Source of the DNA: Euryarchaeota archaeon UBA552
GTDB taxonomy: Archaea > Thermoplasmatota > Poseidoniia > Poseidoniales > Thalassarchaeaceae
Direction: 5' to 3'
Length of the DNA stretch: 8,745 nucleotides
Assembly (NCBI GenBank): GCA_002499585.1
Contig: DAMH01000024.1
Location: 1 to 8,745 of the forward strand
In this document: positions 1 through 6,151 of the stretch, one piece after another
How the letters are laid out: every line of letters begins with the position of its first letter
Position numbering within the stretch: the stretch's first letter is position 1
Notes under the pieces: generated by a model
Seen by the model: only the letters and a program-made list of their open reading frames with translations
The model's database searches: none
What the model was told of the DNA's origin: nothing
Position numbers and translations under genes: made by a program

Positions 1-62
1 AGCATGTGAGAATAGTTTATTCGACAGGAATGGCTAAGTTCAATATGCCACGGCCACGCCAT
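1..62 (-). CDS. Possible 5' end of a divergent gene (partial, weak)
   Basis: Reading leftward from an ATG at 62..60, the minus strand stays open to the window edge for 20 codons, beginning MAWPWHIELSHSCRINY. I do not recognise the protein. If real, it is transcribed divergently from the korA-like gene, with only 44 bp between the two starts. A plus-strand frame (3 to 116, ending in TAA) is open over the same bases, so chance is a serious alternative. No convincing Shine-Dalgarno motif precedes the ATG. Confidence 0.2.
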   Translation of the reverse strand, partial: MAWPWHIELSHSCRINYSHM

Positions 63-106
63 GCTAATCCGGGCCTCGTGCTGTTGCTAGGTTGTGTATT
101 CCAAAA

Positions 107-1894
107 ATGGGCGTAACTGTAAATGATTTCGTAATCAACGTCGCCACTGCCAACGGCACGGGTTCTCAATCATCGAACCTCATTCTGTTGAACGCACTCT
201 TTGAAATGGGAGTCCCAGTCAGCGGCAAGAATCTCTTTCCCAGCAACATCTCAGGCCTGCCAACTTGGTACATAATCAGGGCTTCTGATCAAGGTTACCA
301 AGCACCGGGCGACAAAACTGACATACAAATCCTGATGAATCCAGACACTTGGTTCAAGGACATTGAAAAAACGGAGTCGGGCTCAATAATCATATACAAC
401 CAGAACGTCAAACTTCCGGTGGATCGCGATGATTGCCTGGTTTTCGGCTTGCCGATGACGAAACTAGCTAGAGGCATCAACGCCAAGATGGCCAAAATGA
501 TAGCAAACATGTACTATGTTGGAGTCATTCAACACCTAATCAAGATAGATCAGGACGCATTAGAAAGGGCTGTCAACAGACAGTTCAAGGGCAAAGCCTC
601 AGCAGTCGAAGTCAATCTCAAAGCGATAGAAGAAGGCCGTCTAATGGCAATGGAAGGTATAACTTGGGATTGCCCCCACGTTGTCGAAGCGCGCGAGAAG
701 AAGGAGGGGACTTTCCTCATCGATGGCAACGAAGCTGCGGCACTGGGATCAATATATGGCGGTGTTACCATGCTATCATGGTACCCCATTACTCCGTCAT
801 CATCCATCGCTGAGGGCATAATTCAGTGGCTGCCAGAATTGAGAGACACGGAAGAAGGGGATTCGACATGTGCTGTCGTTCAGGCTGAGGACGAGCTTGC
901 GGCTGCTGGTATGGTTTTGGGCGCCGGATGGGCTGGTGGTCGTGGGATGACTTGCACATCAGGACCGGGCATATCGTTGATGTCTGAGTTCATTGGATTG
1001 GCCTACTTTGCGGAAGTCCCTGGGGTGATATGGGACGTCAACAGAGTTGGCCCCTCCACGGGCCTACCAACCAGAACCCAGCAAGGAGACCTGAACATGC
1101 TGAGGGAGGCAAGCCACGGAGACACAGAACACATTGTACTGATTCCCGGAACTGTCGAGGAGTGTTTTGAATTTGGTTGGAAAGCATTTGACTATTCAGA
1201 TCGGTTTCAGACCTTGGTTTTCGGCTTTTCTGATCTAGACTTGGGAATGAACAACTGGGTTTGTTCCGGATTTGAGTACCCAGACACCCCGATCGACAGA
1301 GGCAAAATACTTCGCACTGAGGAACAGATGGCTGCCGTTGAAAACTATGGCAGATATCGGGATGTGGATGGTGACGGCATACCATACCGAACTTTACCTG
1401 GATCGGGTCTTGACCCCATTCTGTACAGGGGTACAGGCCATGATGAAGACGGAGTTTACAGCGAGGACCCGGAGGTTTACAGGAAACTGATGATGCGTCT
1501 GAAGAAGAAGATCTTCAACGCCAGACAACACCTACCTGAACCGATCATCAGAGAAGAACCTCAAAAGGACGTCGGCATAATATACATGGGCTCAATGGAA
1601 AACACTATTCAAGAAATAGATGACATGGTTGAATCCACAGGCCTCAAAGTAAGTCAGTGCCGGGTCAGAGCCATACCCCTTCATCCTGATGTTGAGTCTT
1701 TCATTGAGAGGCATGACAGGATCATAGTCCTGGAAATAAATCGTGACGGTCAACTTTACGGGGTTTTGAGAAAAGAGCTGCCCATCGACCTGGTCCCAAA
1801 GATCCACAGTGTAGCATATTCCGACGGCATGCCGCCGCGCGCGAGGATTTATGCAGACCTCATACTTGAGACACTTGAGGAGGCAACTCAGTGA
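107..1894 (+). CDS. korA: 2-oxoacid:ferredoxin oxidoreductase, fused gamma-alpha subunit (probably 2-oxoglutarate)
   Basis: This is the large subunit of a thiamine-diphosphate 2-oxoacid:ferredoxin oxidoreductase, which makes acyl-CoA, CO2 and reduced ferredoxin in the cytoplasm. Residues about 6-190 form the gamma domain (NGTGSQSSN at 16-24, then a GKNLFPSNISGLPTW stretch). The alpha domain follows, with the hallmark YPITPSSS at 226-233, GPGISLMSEF from 286, and the conserved Arg313 in RVGPSTGLPTR. DGIPYRTLPG near 422 and a C-terminal Rossmann-like domain from about 489, including EINRDGQL, complete the family order. The 595-residue length fits the fused archaeal form. The ATG at 107 is preferred to the in-frame TTG at 92 because family similarity begins at VNDFVI; no clear Shine-Dalgarno is visible, so a leaderless or short-leader mRNA is possible. 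It is translationally coupled to korB. Substrate choice (2-oxoglutarate, pyruvate or broad) is inferred and cannot be fixed from sequence alone. Confidence 0.93.
   Translation: MGVTVNDFVINVATANGTGSQSSNLILLNALFEMGVPVSGKNLFPSNISGLPTWYIIRASDQGYQAPGDKTDIQILMNPDTWFKDIEKTESGSIIIYNQNVKLPVDRDDCLVFGLPMTKLARGINAKMAKMIANMYYVGVIQHLIKIDQDALERAVNRQFKGKASAVEVNLKAIEEGRLMAMEGITWDCPHVVEAREKKEGTFLIDGNEAAALGSIYGGVTMLSWYPITPSSSIAEGIIQWLPELRDTEEGDSTCAVVQAEDELAAAGMVLGAGWAGGRGMTCTSGPGISLMSEFIGLAYFAEVPGVIWDVNRVGPSTGLPTRTQQGDLNMLREASHGDTEHIVLIPGTVEECFEFGWKAFDYSDRFQTLVFGFSDLDLGMNNWVCSGFEYPDTPIDRGKILRTEEQMAAVENYGRYRDVDGDGIPYRTLPGSGLDPILYRGTGHDEDGVYSEDPEVYRKLMMRLKKKIFNARQHLPEPIIREEPQKDVGIIYMGSMENTIQEIDDMVESTGLKVSQCRVRAIPLHPDVESFIERHDRIIVLEINRDGQLYGVLRKELPIDLVPKIHSVAYSDGMPPRARIYADLILETLEEATQ
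1877..1883 (+). promoter_or_regulatory. Strong Shine-Dalgarno for korB
   Basis: GAGGAGG lies inside the last codons of the korA-like gene and ends 7 bases before the GTG at 1891. It supports GTG as the true korB start and, with the GTGA stop/start overlap, indicates reinitiation by the same ribosomes, giving a balanced alpha:beta ratio. Confidence 0.75.
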
Positions 1895-2925
1895 ACAGGC
1901 CAATAAAACTCAATGTGATTGAGCGGCCAAAGAGCGACTACACCGGGGGACCGTCATCTCTGTGCCCGGGCTGTGGGCACGACCAAATTTCAGGAGTTAT
2001 AATCCAAGCATGTTGGGAAAACGGAATTGAACCGACAAGGATAGCCAAAATGAGCGGTATAGGGTGCTCCTCCAAAACTCCAGCTTATTTCCTTGGTCAA
2101 TCTCATGGTTTTAACACCGTTCACGGAAGAATGCCGTCAGTAACAACCGGTGCCAACATGGTCAACAAGGACCTTGTCTACCTGGGAGTATCGGGTGACG
2201 GTGATTCTGCGAGCATAGGGATTGGCCAGTTCATTCATGCAATTCGGAGAAACCTAAACATGGTCTACATAATAGAAAACAACGGCGTCTACGGGCTGAC
2301 AAAAGGACAATATTCAGCCACTGTGGAGAAGGGATCTAAAAAGCGGAAAGGTGCTCCAAATGAACAGCCACCAATCGACATGTGCAAACTTGCAATCAAC
2401 CTAGGGTGTGGTTTCGTTGCGAGATCATTTTCCGGGGCCAAAAGGCAATTGACGGCATTGATGAAGGCGGCGCTAAGTCACAGGGGCATGGCTGTGATAG
2501 ATGTCATATCGCCTTGCGTGACTTTCGCTAATAACGATGAGTCCTACAAGTCATATGGCTACGTAAAGGATCAGAGCGAGGAGCTCCACGGCGTGGACTA
2601 CATACACCATTTCCAGCCCATGAATGAAGTCGATATACCGGAAGGTGGTTTTGAGGATGTCCGGCTTTTTGACGGAAGTGTGCTAAGGCTGGAAACTCTC
2701 TCGGCAGAATACGATTACACGGACCCGACTGCTGCCATCGGTGCACTCCACAGGGCTGAAGTTGACAAAAAGCACATAACAGGCCTACTCCATCACAATA
2801 CAGAGATGCCGACTGCAGATGAGGATCAACGCCTCATTGACATCCCCTTGTGTGATCTCGAGGAGGATATGCTCCGGCCGAGTGAAGACAAACACAAGGA
2901 AATTCTGTCTCGTTTCAGAAGATGA
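1891..2925 (+). CDS. korB: 2-oxoacid:ferredoxin oxidoreductase beta subunit
   Basis: This is the thiamine-diphosphate and [4Fe-4S]-binding beta subunit, partner of the fused gamma-alpha subunit just upstream. CPGCGH supplies Cys25 and Cys28, SGIGCSSKTP supplies Cys59, and ISPCVTF supplies Cys209; these are the four cluster cysteines expected for the family. The diphosphate/Mg motif GDGD is at 102-105, continuing to NNGVYGLTKGQ at 130-140. At 344 residues it is at the long end for the family, with an acidic C-terminal section after about 290 that is less easily matched. Translation starts at GTG, overlapping the korA stop as GTGA, with a good Shine-Dalgarno. No separate delta (ferredoxin-like) subunit gene adjoins, so electrons would pass from the single beta cluster to a free ferredoxin, as is known for the two-subunit archaeal enzymes. 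Confidence 0.93.
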   Translation: MNRPIKLNVIERPKSDYTGGPSSLCPGCGHDQISGVIIQACWENGIEPTRIAKMSGIGCSSKTPAYFLGQSHGFNTVHGRMPSVTTGANMVNKDLVYLGVSGDGDSASIGIGQFIHAIRRNLNMVYIIENNGVYGLTKGQYSATVEKGSKKRKGAPNEQPPIDMCKLAINLGCGFVARSFSGAKRQLTALMKAALSHRGMAVIDVISPCVTFANNDESYKSYGYVKDQSEELHGVDYIHHFQPMNEVDIPEGGFEDVRLFDGSVLRLETLSAEYDYTDPTAAIGALHRAEVDKKHITGLLHHNTEMPTADEDQRLIDIPLCDLEEDMLRPSEDKHKEILSRFRR

Positions 2926-2950
2926 TTATTGACGAAAACCACGGGTTCGT

Positions 2951-2960
2951 TGAAATACAT
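2951..2960 (+). promoter_or_regulatory. Candidate archaeal TATA box for tRNA-Gln
   Basis: The AT-rich TGAAATACAT lies about 22-31 bases before the first tRNA base, close to where an archaeal TATA box would sit for a transcript starting just upstream of the mature tRNA. It is in the 56-bp gap after korB. The match is imperfect, and read-through from korB is an alternative source of the transcript. Confidence 0.4.
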
Positions 2961-2981
2961 AGTCATTCACCCCGAGCCTGA

Positions 2982-3057
2982 AGTCCCGTAGTGTAGTGGT
3001 CCATCATATGGCACTCTGGATGCCATGACCCTGGTTCGAATCCGGGCGGGACTACCA
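2982..3057 (+). tRNA. tRNA-Gln (anticodon CUG), CCA encoded
   Basis: A full cloverleaf can be drawn. The acceptor stem AGTCCCG pairs perfectly with CGGGACT (3047-3053), the discriminator is A3054, and CCA is encoded at 3055-3057. The anticodon stem TGGCA/TGCCA encloses the loop CTCTGGA, with anticodon CTG at 3016-3018, reading CAG codons. The T arm is CCTGG-TTCGAAT-CCGGG. The D stem is short, with a G-U pair. No intron is present. The first pair is A1-U72; in archaea this pair is reported as a feature of tRNA-Gln recognised during Glu-to-Gln transamidation, so charging through GatDE is expected (established knowledge, not visible here). It converges with the GYD gene 35 bp downstream. Confidence 0.95.
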
Positions 3058-3092
3058 ATGTATCTGGTTGGGGCGTCGTTGGGAAATTATTC

Positions 3093-3419
3093 TCACAGTT
3101 CCCCGGGAAGTTTCATTGAAGGCAGATCTGTGGATGTGGCCGCTTCCATTTTGTCAACAGAAATCAGAGGAGTGAGTTTTCCGTTGAAAACGCCCGACGC
3201 CCCGACATGAAGGGAGAATTTTATCGCCATCTCCTCCGATTCGAGATTTATGATCATCATGAAGTCCATGTCACCGTAGCACCAATAATATGCTTCAATG
3301 GATCCACCCATTGCTGAGGCAATTTTCTTGGCCTCTTCATACCTTGCAGTCCCCCCGTCCTTTAGAAGTCCGGTTGCTCCTTTAGCTGTGTAATTCCCTG
3401 AGTACATATATTTGGGCAT
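3093..3419 (-). CDS. GYD-domain protein
   Basis: This is a small cytosolic protein of the GYD family (named for a Gly-Tyr-Asp motif; ferredoxin-like fold resembling dimeric alpha/beta-barrel proteins). Its biochemical role is unknown. The 108 residues read MPKYMYSGNYTAKG, then GLLKDGG, GGSIEAYYWCYGDMDF, and SLHVGASGVF followed by KLTPLI, in the order expected of the family. The name motif is altered to GDMD, with Met in place of Tyr. I chose the ATG at 3419 because the domain begins exactly there. An upstream in-frame GTG at 3473 would add 18 polar residues and overlap the small membrane-protein gene; neither start has a clear Shine-Dalgarno. It is the last gene of a minus-strand run behind an aldo/keto reductase, which hints at a redox or small-metabolite context but proves nothing. 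Confidence 0.8.
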   Translation of the reverse strand: MPKYMYSGNYTAKGATGLLKDGGTARYEEAKKIASAMGGSIEAYYWCYGDMDFMMIINLESEEMAIKFSLHVGASGVFNGKLTPLISVDKMEAATSTDLPSMKLPGEL

Positions 3420-3462
3420 GATTGCCGACACGAGGGTTTCATTTTCAGCCTTACTGTCTGTA

Positions 3463-3651
3463 TCAGACTGCACGATAGAGGAATTGGGAGACCCAAGACA
3501 CCATGATTATGATCATGAACCAACCCAAGGAAGCCCGCAATACGCGGCTGCGATCTTTCTTTTGGGGGAACGGGTCTATGCCCAACCTGATTGCTTCGGC
3601 CATGAGTTCAAGCTCTTCCTCGATTGTTTCTGGGTCCCCTGGAATTGTCAT
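3463..3651 (-). CDS. Small single-pass membrane protein (62 aa), unknown function
   Basis: I do not recognise this protein. Residues 1-30 are acidic and probably helical (ETIEEELELMAEAIRLG), residues 31-39 form a basic stretch (KKDRSRVLR), and residues about 40-59 are a hydrophobic, aromatic-rich segment (SLGWFMIIIMVSWVSQFLY), leaving a three-residue tail. This predicts a cytosolic head with a C-terminal anchor, the positive-inside rule placing the basic stretch in the cytoplasm. The ATG at 3651 is chosen because it overlaps the reductase stop as ATGA and has GGTGG a few bases upstream; an in-frame ATG at 3672 would add seven residues. The tight coupling argues for a real gene made together with the aldo/keto reductase. 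Confidence 0.6.
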   Translation of the reverse strand: MTIPGDPETIEEELELMAEAIRLGIDPFPQKKDRSRVLRASLGWFMIIIMVSWVSQFLYRAV

Positions 3652-4496
3652 GGTTCCACCGTCGGGTCCCATCCTGAGACATAATTCGAATCGAACATAT
3701 CTATCTCTGCCCTGATATCGGATATGTCCAACCCCAGTGAGTCAAGATTTTCTCTCTGCCGAGAGTAGTTGCTGGATTTGGGTATTACAATCGCACCTCG
3801 GTCCAGACACCACTTGATAGAGGCCTGAGGGCCTGTGCAACCGATCTTTTTGGCAACTAAAGCCATGTCCACATCATTTGCTTTTTGGCCCCGTGCCAAA
3901 GGAGAATATGCCATGGTCAAAGCGCCGACCGCCCTTGTGGCATCGTGCAGTTGCGGTCTTTGGATCCATGGGTTTAACTCAACCTGATTTATTGAAGGAA
4001 GAATTCTTGCATATGACCGGAGGTCTGCTAAGTGGTTTATGCCGTAGTTGCTTACGCCGATCGATTTCACTGAACCTTCTGCCAACAGATCCTCCATTGC
4101 CCTCCAAACAGGCTCCCTCGCTTCCGGATCCTCAGGCGGGGCGTGAACCAAATAAACATCAATATGGTCTAGCTTGAGTAGGTCAAGACTCCTCTTGCAA
4201 TTTTCTATTGCCGACTCGTAACTTGTGGCGTGAATTCTCCTGAGCTTGGTTACCACGATTATGTCCTCTCGCCTGACCTCCGAGGCTCTGACTGCTTCGC
4301 CTACAGCTGCCTCGTTCCCGTATGATCTCGCAGTGTCAATCAACCGGTATCCGATTGATAATGCATTCAGTACTGCATCGTAGCATTCTCCGGGCTTGTT
4401 CATCATCCAGACCCCCAATCCGATCACAGGGATGTCCAAAGCATTGCACTCGGTCCCGTCACGAGCATCGTGATTTACGGCTCTGAGGGTTTTCAT
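3648..4496 (-). CDS. Aldo/keto reductase
   Basis: This is a cytosolic NAD(P)H-dependent carbonyl reductase of the aldo/keto reductase superfamily, a (beta/alpha)8 barrel. The catalytic tetrad is visible as Asp54 and Tyr59 (RLIDTARSYGNE), Lys84 (VVTKL) and His118 (DVYLVHAP). GVSNYG, INQVELNPW and the C-terminal IPKSSNYSRQRENL (cofactor 2'-phosphate/adenine region) follow in the expected order. The length of 282 residues is typical of the 2,5-diketo-gluconate-reductase-like branch, but the physiological substrate cannot be read from sequence. The ATG at 4496 lies at the edge of the divergent intergenic region, with no clear Shine-Dalgarno, so the message may be leaderless or have a short leader. 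It heads the minus-strand run and is coupled by ATGA to the small membrane-protein gene. Confidence 0.9.
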   Translation of the reverse strand: MKTLRAVNHDARDGTECNALDIPVIGLGVWMMNKPGECYDAVLNALSIGYRLIDTARSYGNEAAVGEAVRASEVRREDIIVVTKLRRIHATSYESAIENCKRSLDLLKLDHIDVYLVHAPPEDPEAREPVWRAMEDLLAEGSVKSIGVSNYGINHLADLRSYARILPSINQVELNPWIQRPQLHDATRAVGALTMAYSPLARGQKANDVDMALVAKKIGCTGPQASIKWCLDRGAIVIPKSSNYSRQRENLDSLGLDISDIRAEIDMFDSNYVSGWDPTVEP

Positions 4497-4609
4497 GCCG
4501 GCACGAGAATGCGGTCACTATTCAGGTCTACTGTCGTTATGTCCGTCAATCGATTGGAGTTATGATACAAACGATTGATTGTAAACCGACCATCTTCTGA
4601 GATTCTCAA
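4497..4609. promoter_or_regulatory. Divergent intergenic region with palindrome, CGATTG repeats and TATA-like box
   Basis: These 113 bp separate two gene runs transcribed away from each other and should hold both promoters. A perfect 10-bp palindrome CAATCGATTG lies at 4547-4556. Its half CGATTG recurs at 4572-4577 (extended to CGATTGATTG through 4581), exactly 21 bp further on, about two helical turns. Between them sits TTATGATAC (4560-4568), TATA-like on both strands. The arrangement could be a regulator site over a bidirectional promoter; this is inference from sequence pattern only. Confidence 0.4.
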
Positions 4610-6115
4610 ATGCACCAGCCAACCCGTCGACCAAACGCCCCGAAAAAGGCATCTAGCGCGGTCGTGACAAGGACAAAAAACGGAATTACAGAGATGTTGA
4701 TGGGGCTGAGGCACCCTGATGTACCGACCTTTCCTGATTTCTGGTCCTTCCCCGGAGGAGGCGTGTCAAAAGAAGACCGGATTTTAGCATCGGCCGGAGA
4801 TATTTGGAAAGATAGTTCAGTAGATGTCTCGATCATTGCACTTTTCAGGGAACTGGCGGAAGAAACGGGCTTTGCCTTGGACCCAGGGGGCAGTTGGAAA
4901 ATAATTGGTCCTGAACTTCGGACCTCCATATGCAGTGGGGGCGAGGCCTGGATAGAGTGCATAGAAAACAGCAGAGTTTCAATTAATCCTGAAGAGATCT
5001 CCCTTGTGACGGAACGAACGACTCCTCCGCTCGCCCCGTTAAGATATTCAAACAGATTCTACCACCTACATTTGGGGGACTCAATGCTTGAGCCCCAGCA
5101 ACCCCCGGGCAGGAGCGAGTTCACTGAGTTCAAGTGGTGGCGTCCGGACGACCTCCTCAGGAGCTGGGAGATTGGTGCGGCGAGGATGGCCCCCCCTCAA
5201 GTTACGTTTGTTAGAGACGTGGTCCAATATATGAAAGAAGGTGGAAGCGCCCTTGATTCCCTGAGGGAACTGGAGAGAAAACCCCGGCTGGGTAAGCACA
5301 AGATAGAGTTTGCACCGGGGGTGGAATGTCTTCCTATCCCGACGGAAACACTACCGCCCTCTACCCACACGAACTGTTTCCTCTTGGGGAGGGGGAAGGA
5401 CTTGCTCATCGTAGATCCAGCAGTGCAAAACGATGAAGCGGCAGGGATAATACAACACAGATTGAAGTCCCTAGCGCGCGACGGAATGAAAGTAGTTGGG
5501 ATATTATACACCCACAGACACCCCGACCATGTCGGTAATCAGAGTATGATATCAAAGTTGATTGATGCTCCTTCCTATGGCACGAAAGAGACGCTGGCTG
5601 AAATCGGACATGGATTGGAGGTATCAGAGGGCTACGTGTTTGACCTAGGAGACGGTCATCCATGGGAGGTCCTCGAAACTCCCGGTCACTGTCCGGGTAT
5701 GATATCCCTTCATGCGGATGTCGGAATCCTTTCGGCGGATAACGTGACTATGGTTGGAACCATCTTAGTTCCATCCGAAGACGGGAGTATGGCGGAATAC
5801 TTCCGAAGTCTGGATCGCCTGTTGGATTTGGATCCTAATCTCCTTTTTCCTAGTCACGGGCCGGTCTGTGCTGCTCCCCATAGGTTACTACAGAGAACCC
5901 ACAAGCACAGAATGGAAAGGCATGCCAGAGTTCTGGATGCTGTTCGATCGGGTTGCAAATCTCTGGATGAAATCGCCTCATTTGCTTACAAAGATGCACC
6001 GGGCGCGCCGATCGGCCTCGCACGAGACCAGTCTCTATCGCACCTTATTTGCCTTGAAGAGGAGGGTTTGATTGCCTCAGATGGCAATCTGTATACCATC
6101 CCAGATGAAAATTAG
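4610..6115 (+). CDS. Nudix hydrolase / metallo-beta-lactamase / winged-helix fusion protein
   Basis: This 501-residue cytosolic protein has three recognisable parts. Residues about 12-205 are a Nudix domain: FPGGG at 47-51 and RELAEETGF at 80-88. The Gly-to-Arg distance is 29 instead of the usual 14, so the Nudix box carries an insert of roughly 15 residues, as in the NUDT19-like branch, which has an even larger one. Residues about 225-430 are a metallo-beta-lactamase fold with a complete two-metal set: His302, His304, Asp306, His307 (THRHPDH), His360 (TPGHCPG), Asp377 (SADN) and His416 (FPSHGP). Residues about 430-501 resemble the LACTB2-type winged-helix tail. LACTB2 relatives are single-strand endoribonucleases, while other relatives cleave thioesters. 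Possible roles are therefore RNA end trimming, or nucleotide/CoA-derivative hydrolysis coupled to a second hydrolysis. The ATG at 4610 has no Shine-Dalgarno and may be leaderless. Confidence 0.88.
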   Translation: MHQPTRRPNAPKKASSAVVTRTKNGITEMLMGLRHPDVPTFPDFWSFPGGGVSKEDRILASAGDIWKDSSVDVSIIALFRELAEETGFALDPGGSWKIIGPELRTSICSGGEAWIECIENSRVSINPEEISLVTERTTPPLAPLRYSNRFYHLHLGDSMLEPQQPPGRSEFTEFKWWRPDDLLRSWEIGAARMAPPQVTFVRDVVQYMKEGGSALDSLRELERKPRLGKHKIEFAPGVECLPIPTETLPPSTHTNCFLLGRGKDLLIVDPAVQNDEAAGIIQHRLKSLARDGMKVVGILYTHRHPDHVGNQSMISKLIDAPSYGTKETLAEIGHGLEVSEGYVFDLGDGHPWEVLETPGHCPGMISLHADVGILSADNVTMVGTILVPSEDGSMAEYFRSLDRLLDLDPNLLFPSHGPVCAAPHRLLQRTHKHRMERHARVLDAVRSGCKSLDEIASFAYKDAPGAPIGLARDQSLSHLICLEEEGLIASDGNLYTIPDEN

Positions 6116-6151
6116 GCCAAGGTTCATGCCATTACCGCTGCTGGGATTGCC

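Noticed and set aside
92..106. Upstream TTG start for the korA-like gene
   Set aside because: It would add five residues with no family similarity and no Shine-Dalgarno; the ATG at 107 coincides with the start of the conserved N-terminal strand.
1361..1378. DVDGDG in the korA product resembles a calcium loop
   Set aside because: It is followed by IPYRTLPG, a regular conserved stretch of the alpha subunit family, so it needs no separate explanation.
3058..3092. Possible terminator between the tRNA and the convergent GYD gene
   Set aside because: No T-run of useful length and no stable hairpin is visible on either strand.
3025..3210. Plus-strand open frame starting inside the tRNA
   Set aside because: It begins within the tRNA anticodon/T-arm region and runs antisense to the GYD gene.
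3242..3520. Repeated ATGATCAT-like palindromic words
   Set aside because: They fall in two coding regions and are explained by runs of Met and Ile codons (MMII in the GYD gene, MIIIM in the membrane segment).
3412..3715. Two plus-strand open frames over the small membrane-protein gene
   Set aside because: Their translations are compositionally implausible, without start signals or domains, and they lie opposite a better supported minus-strand gene with an ATGA overlap.
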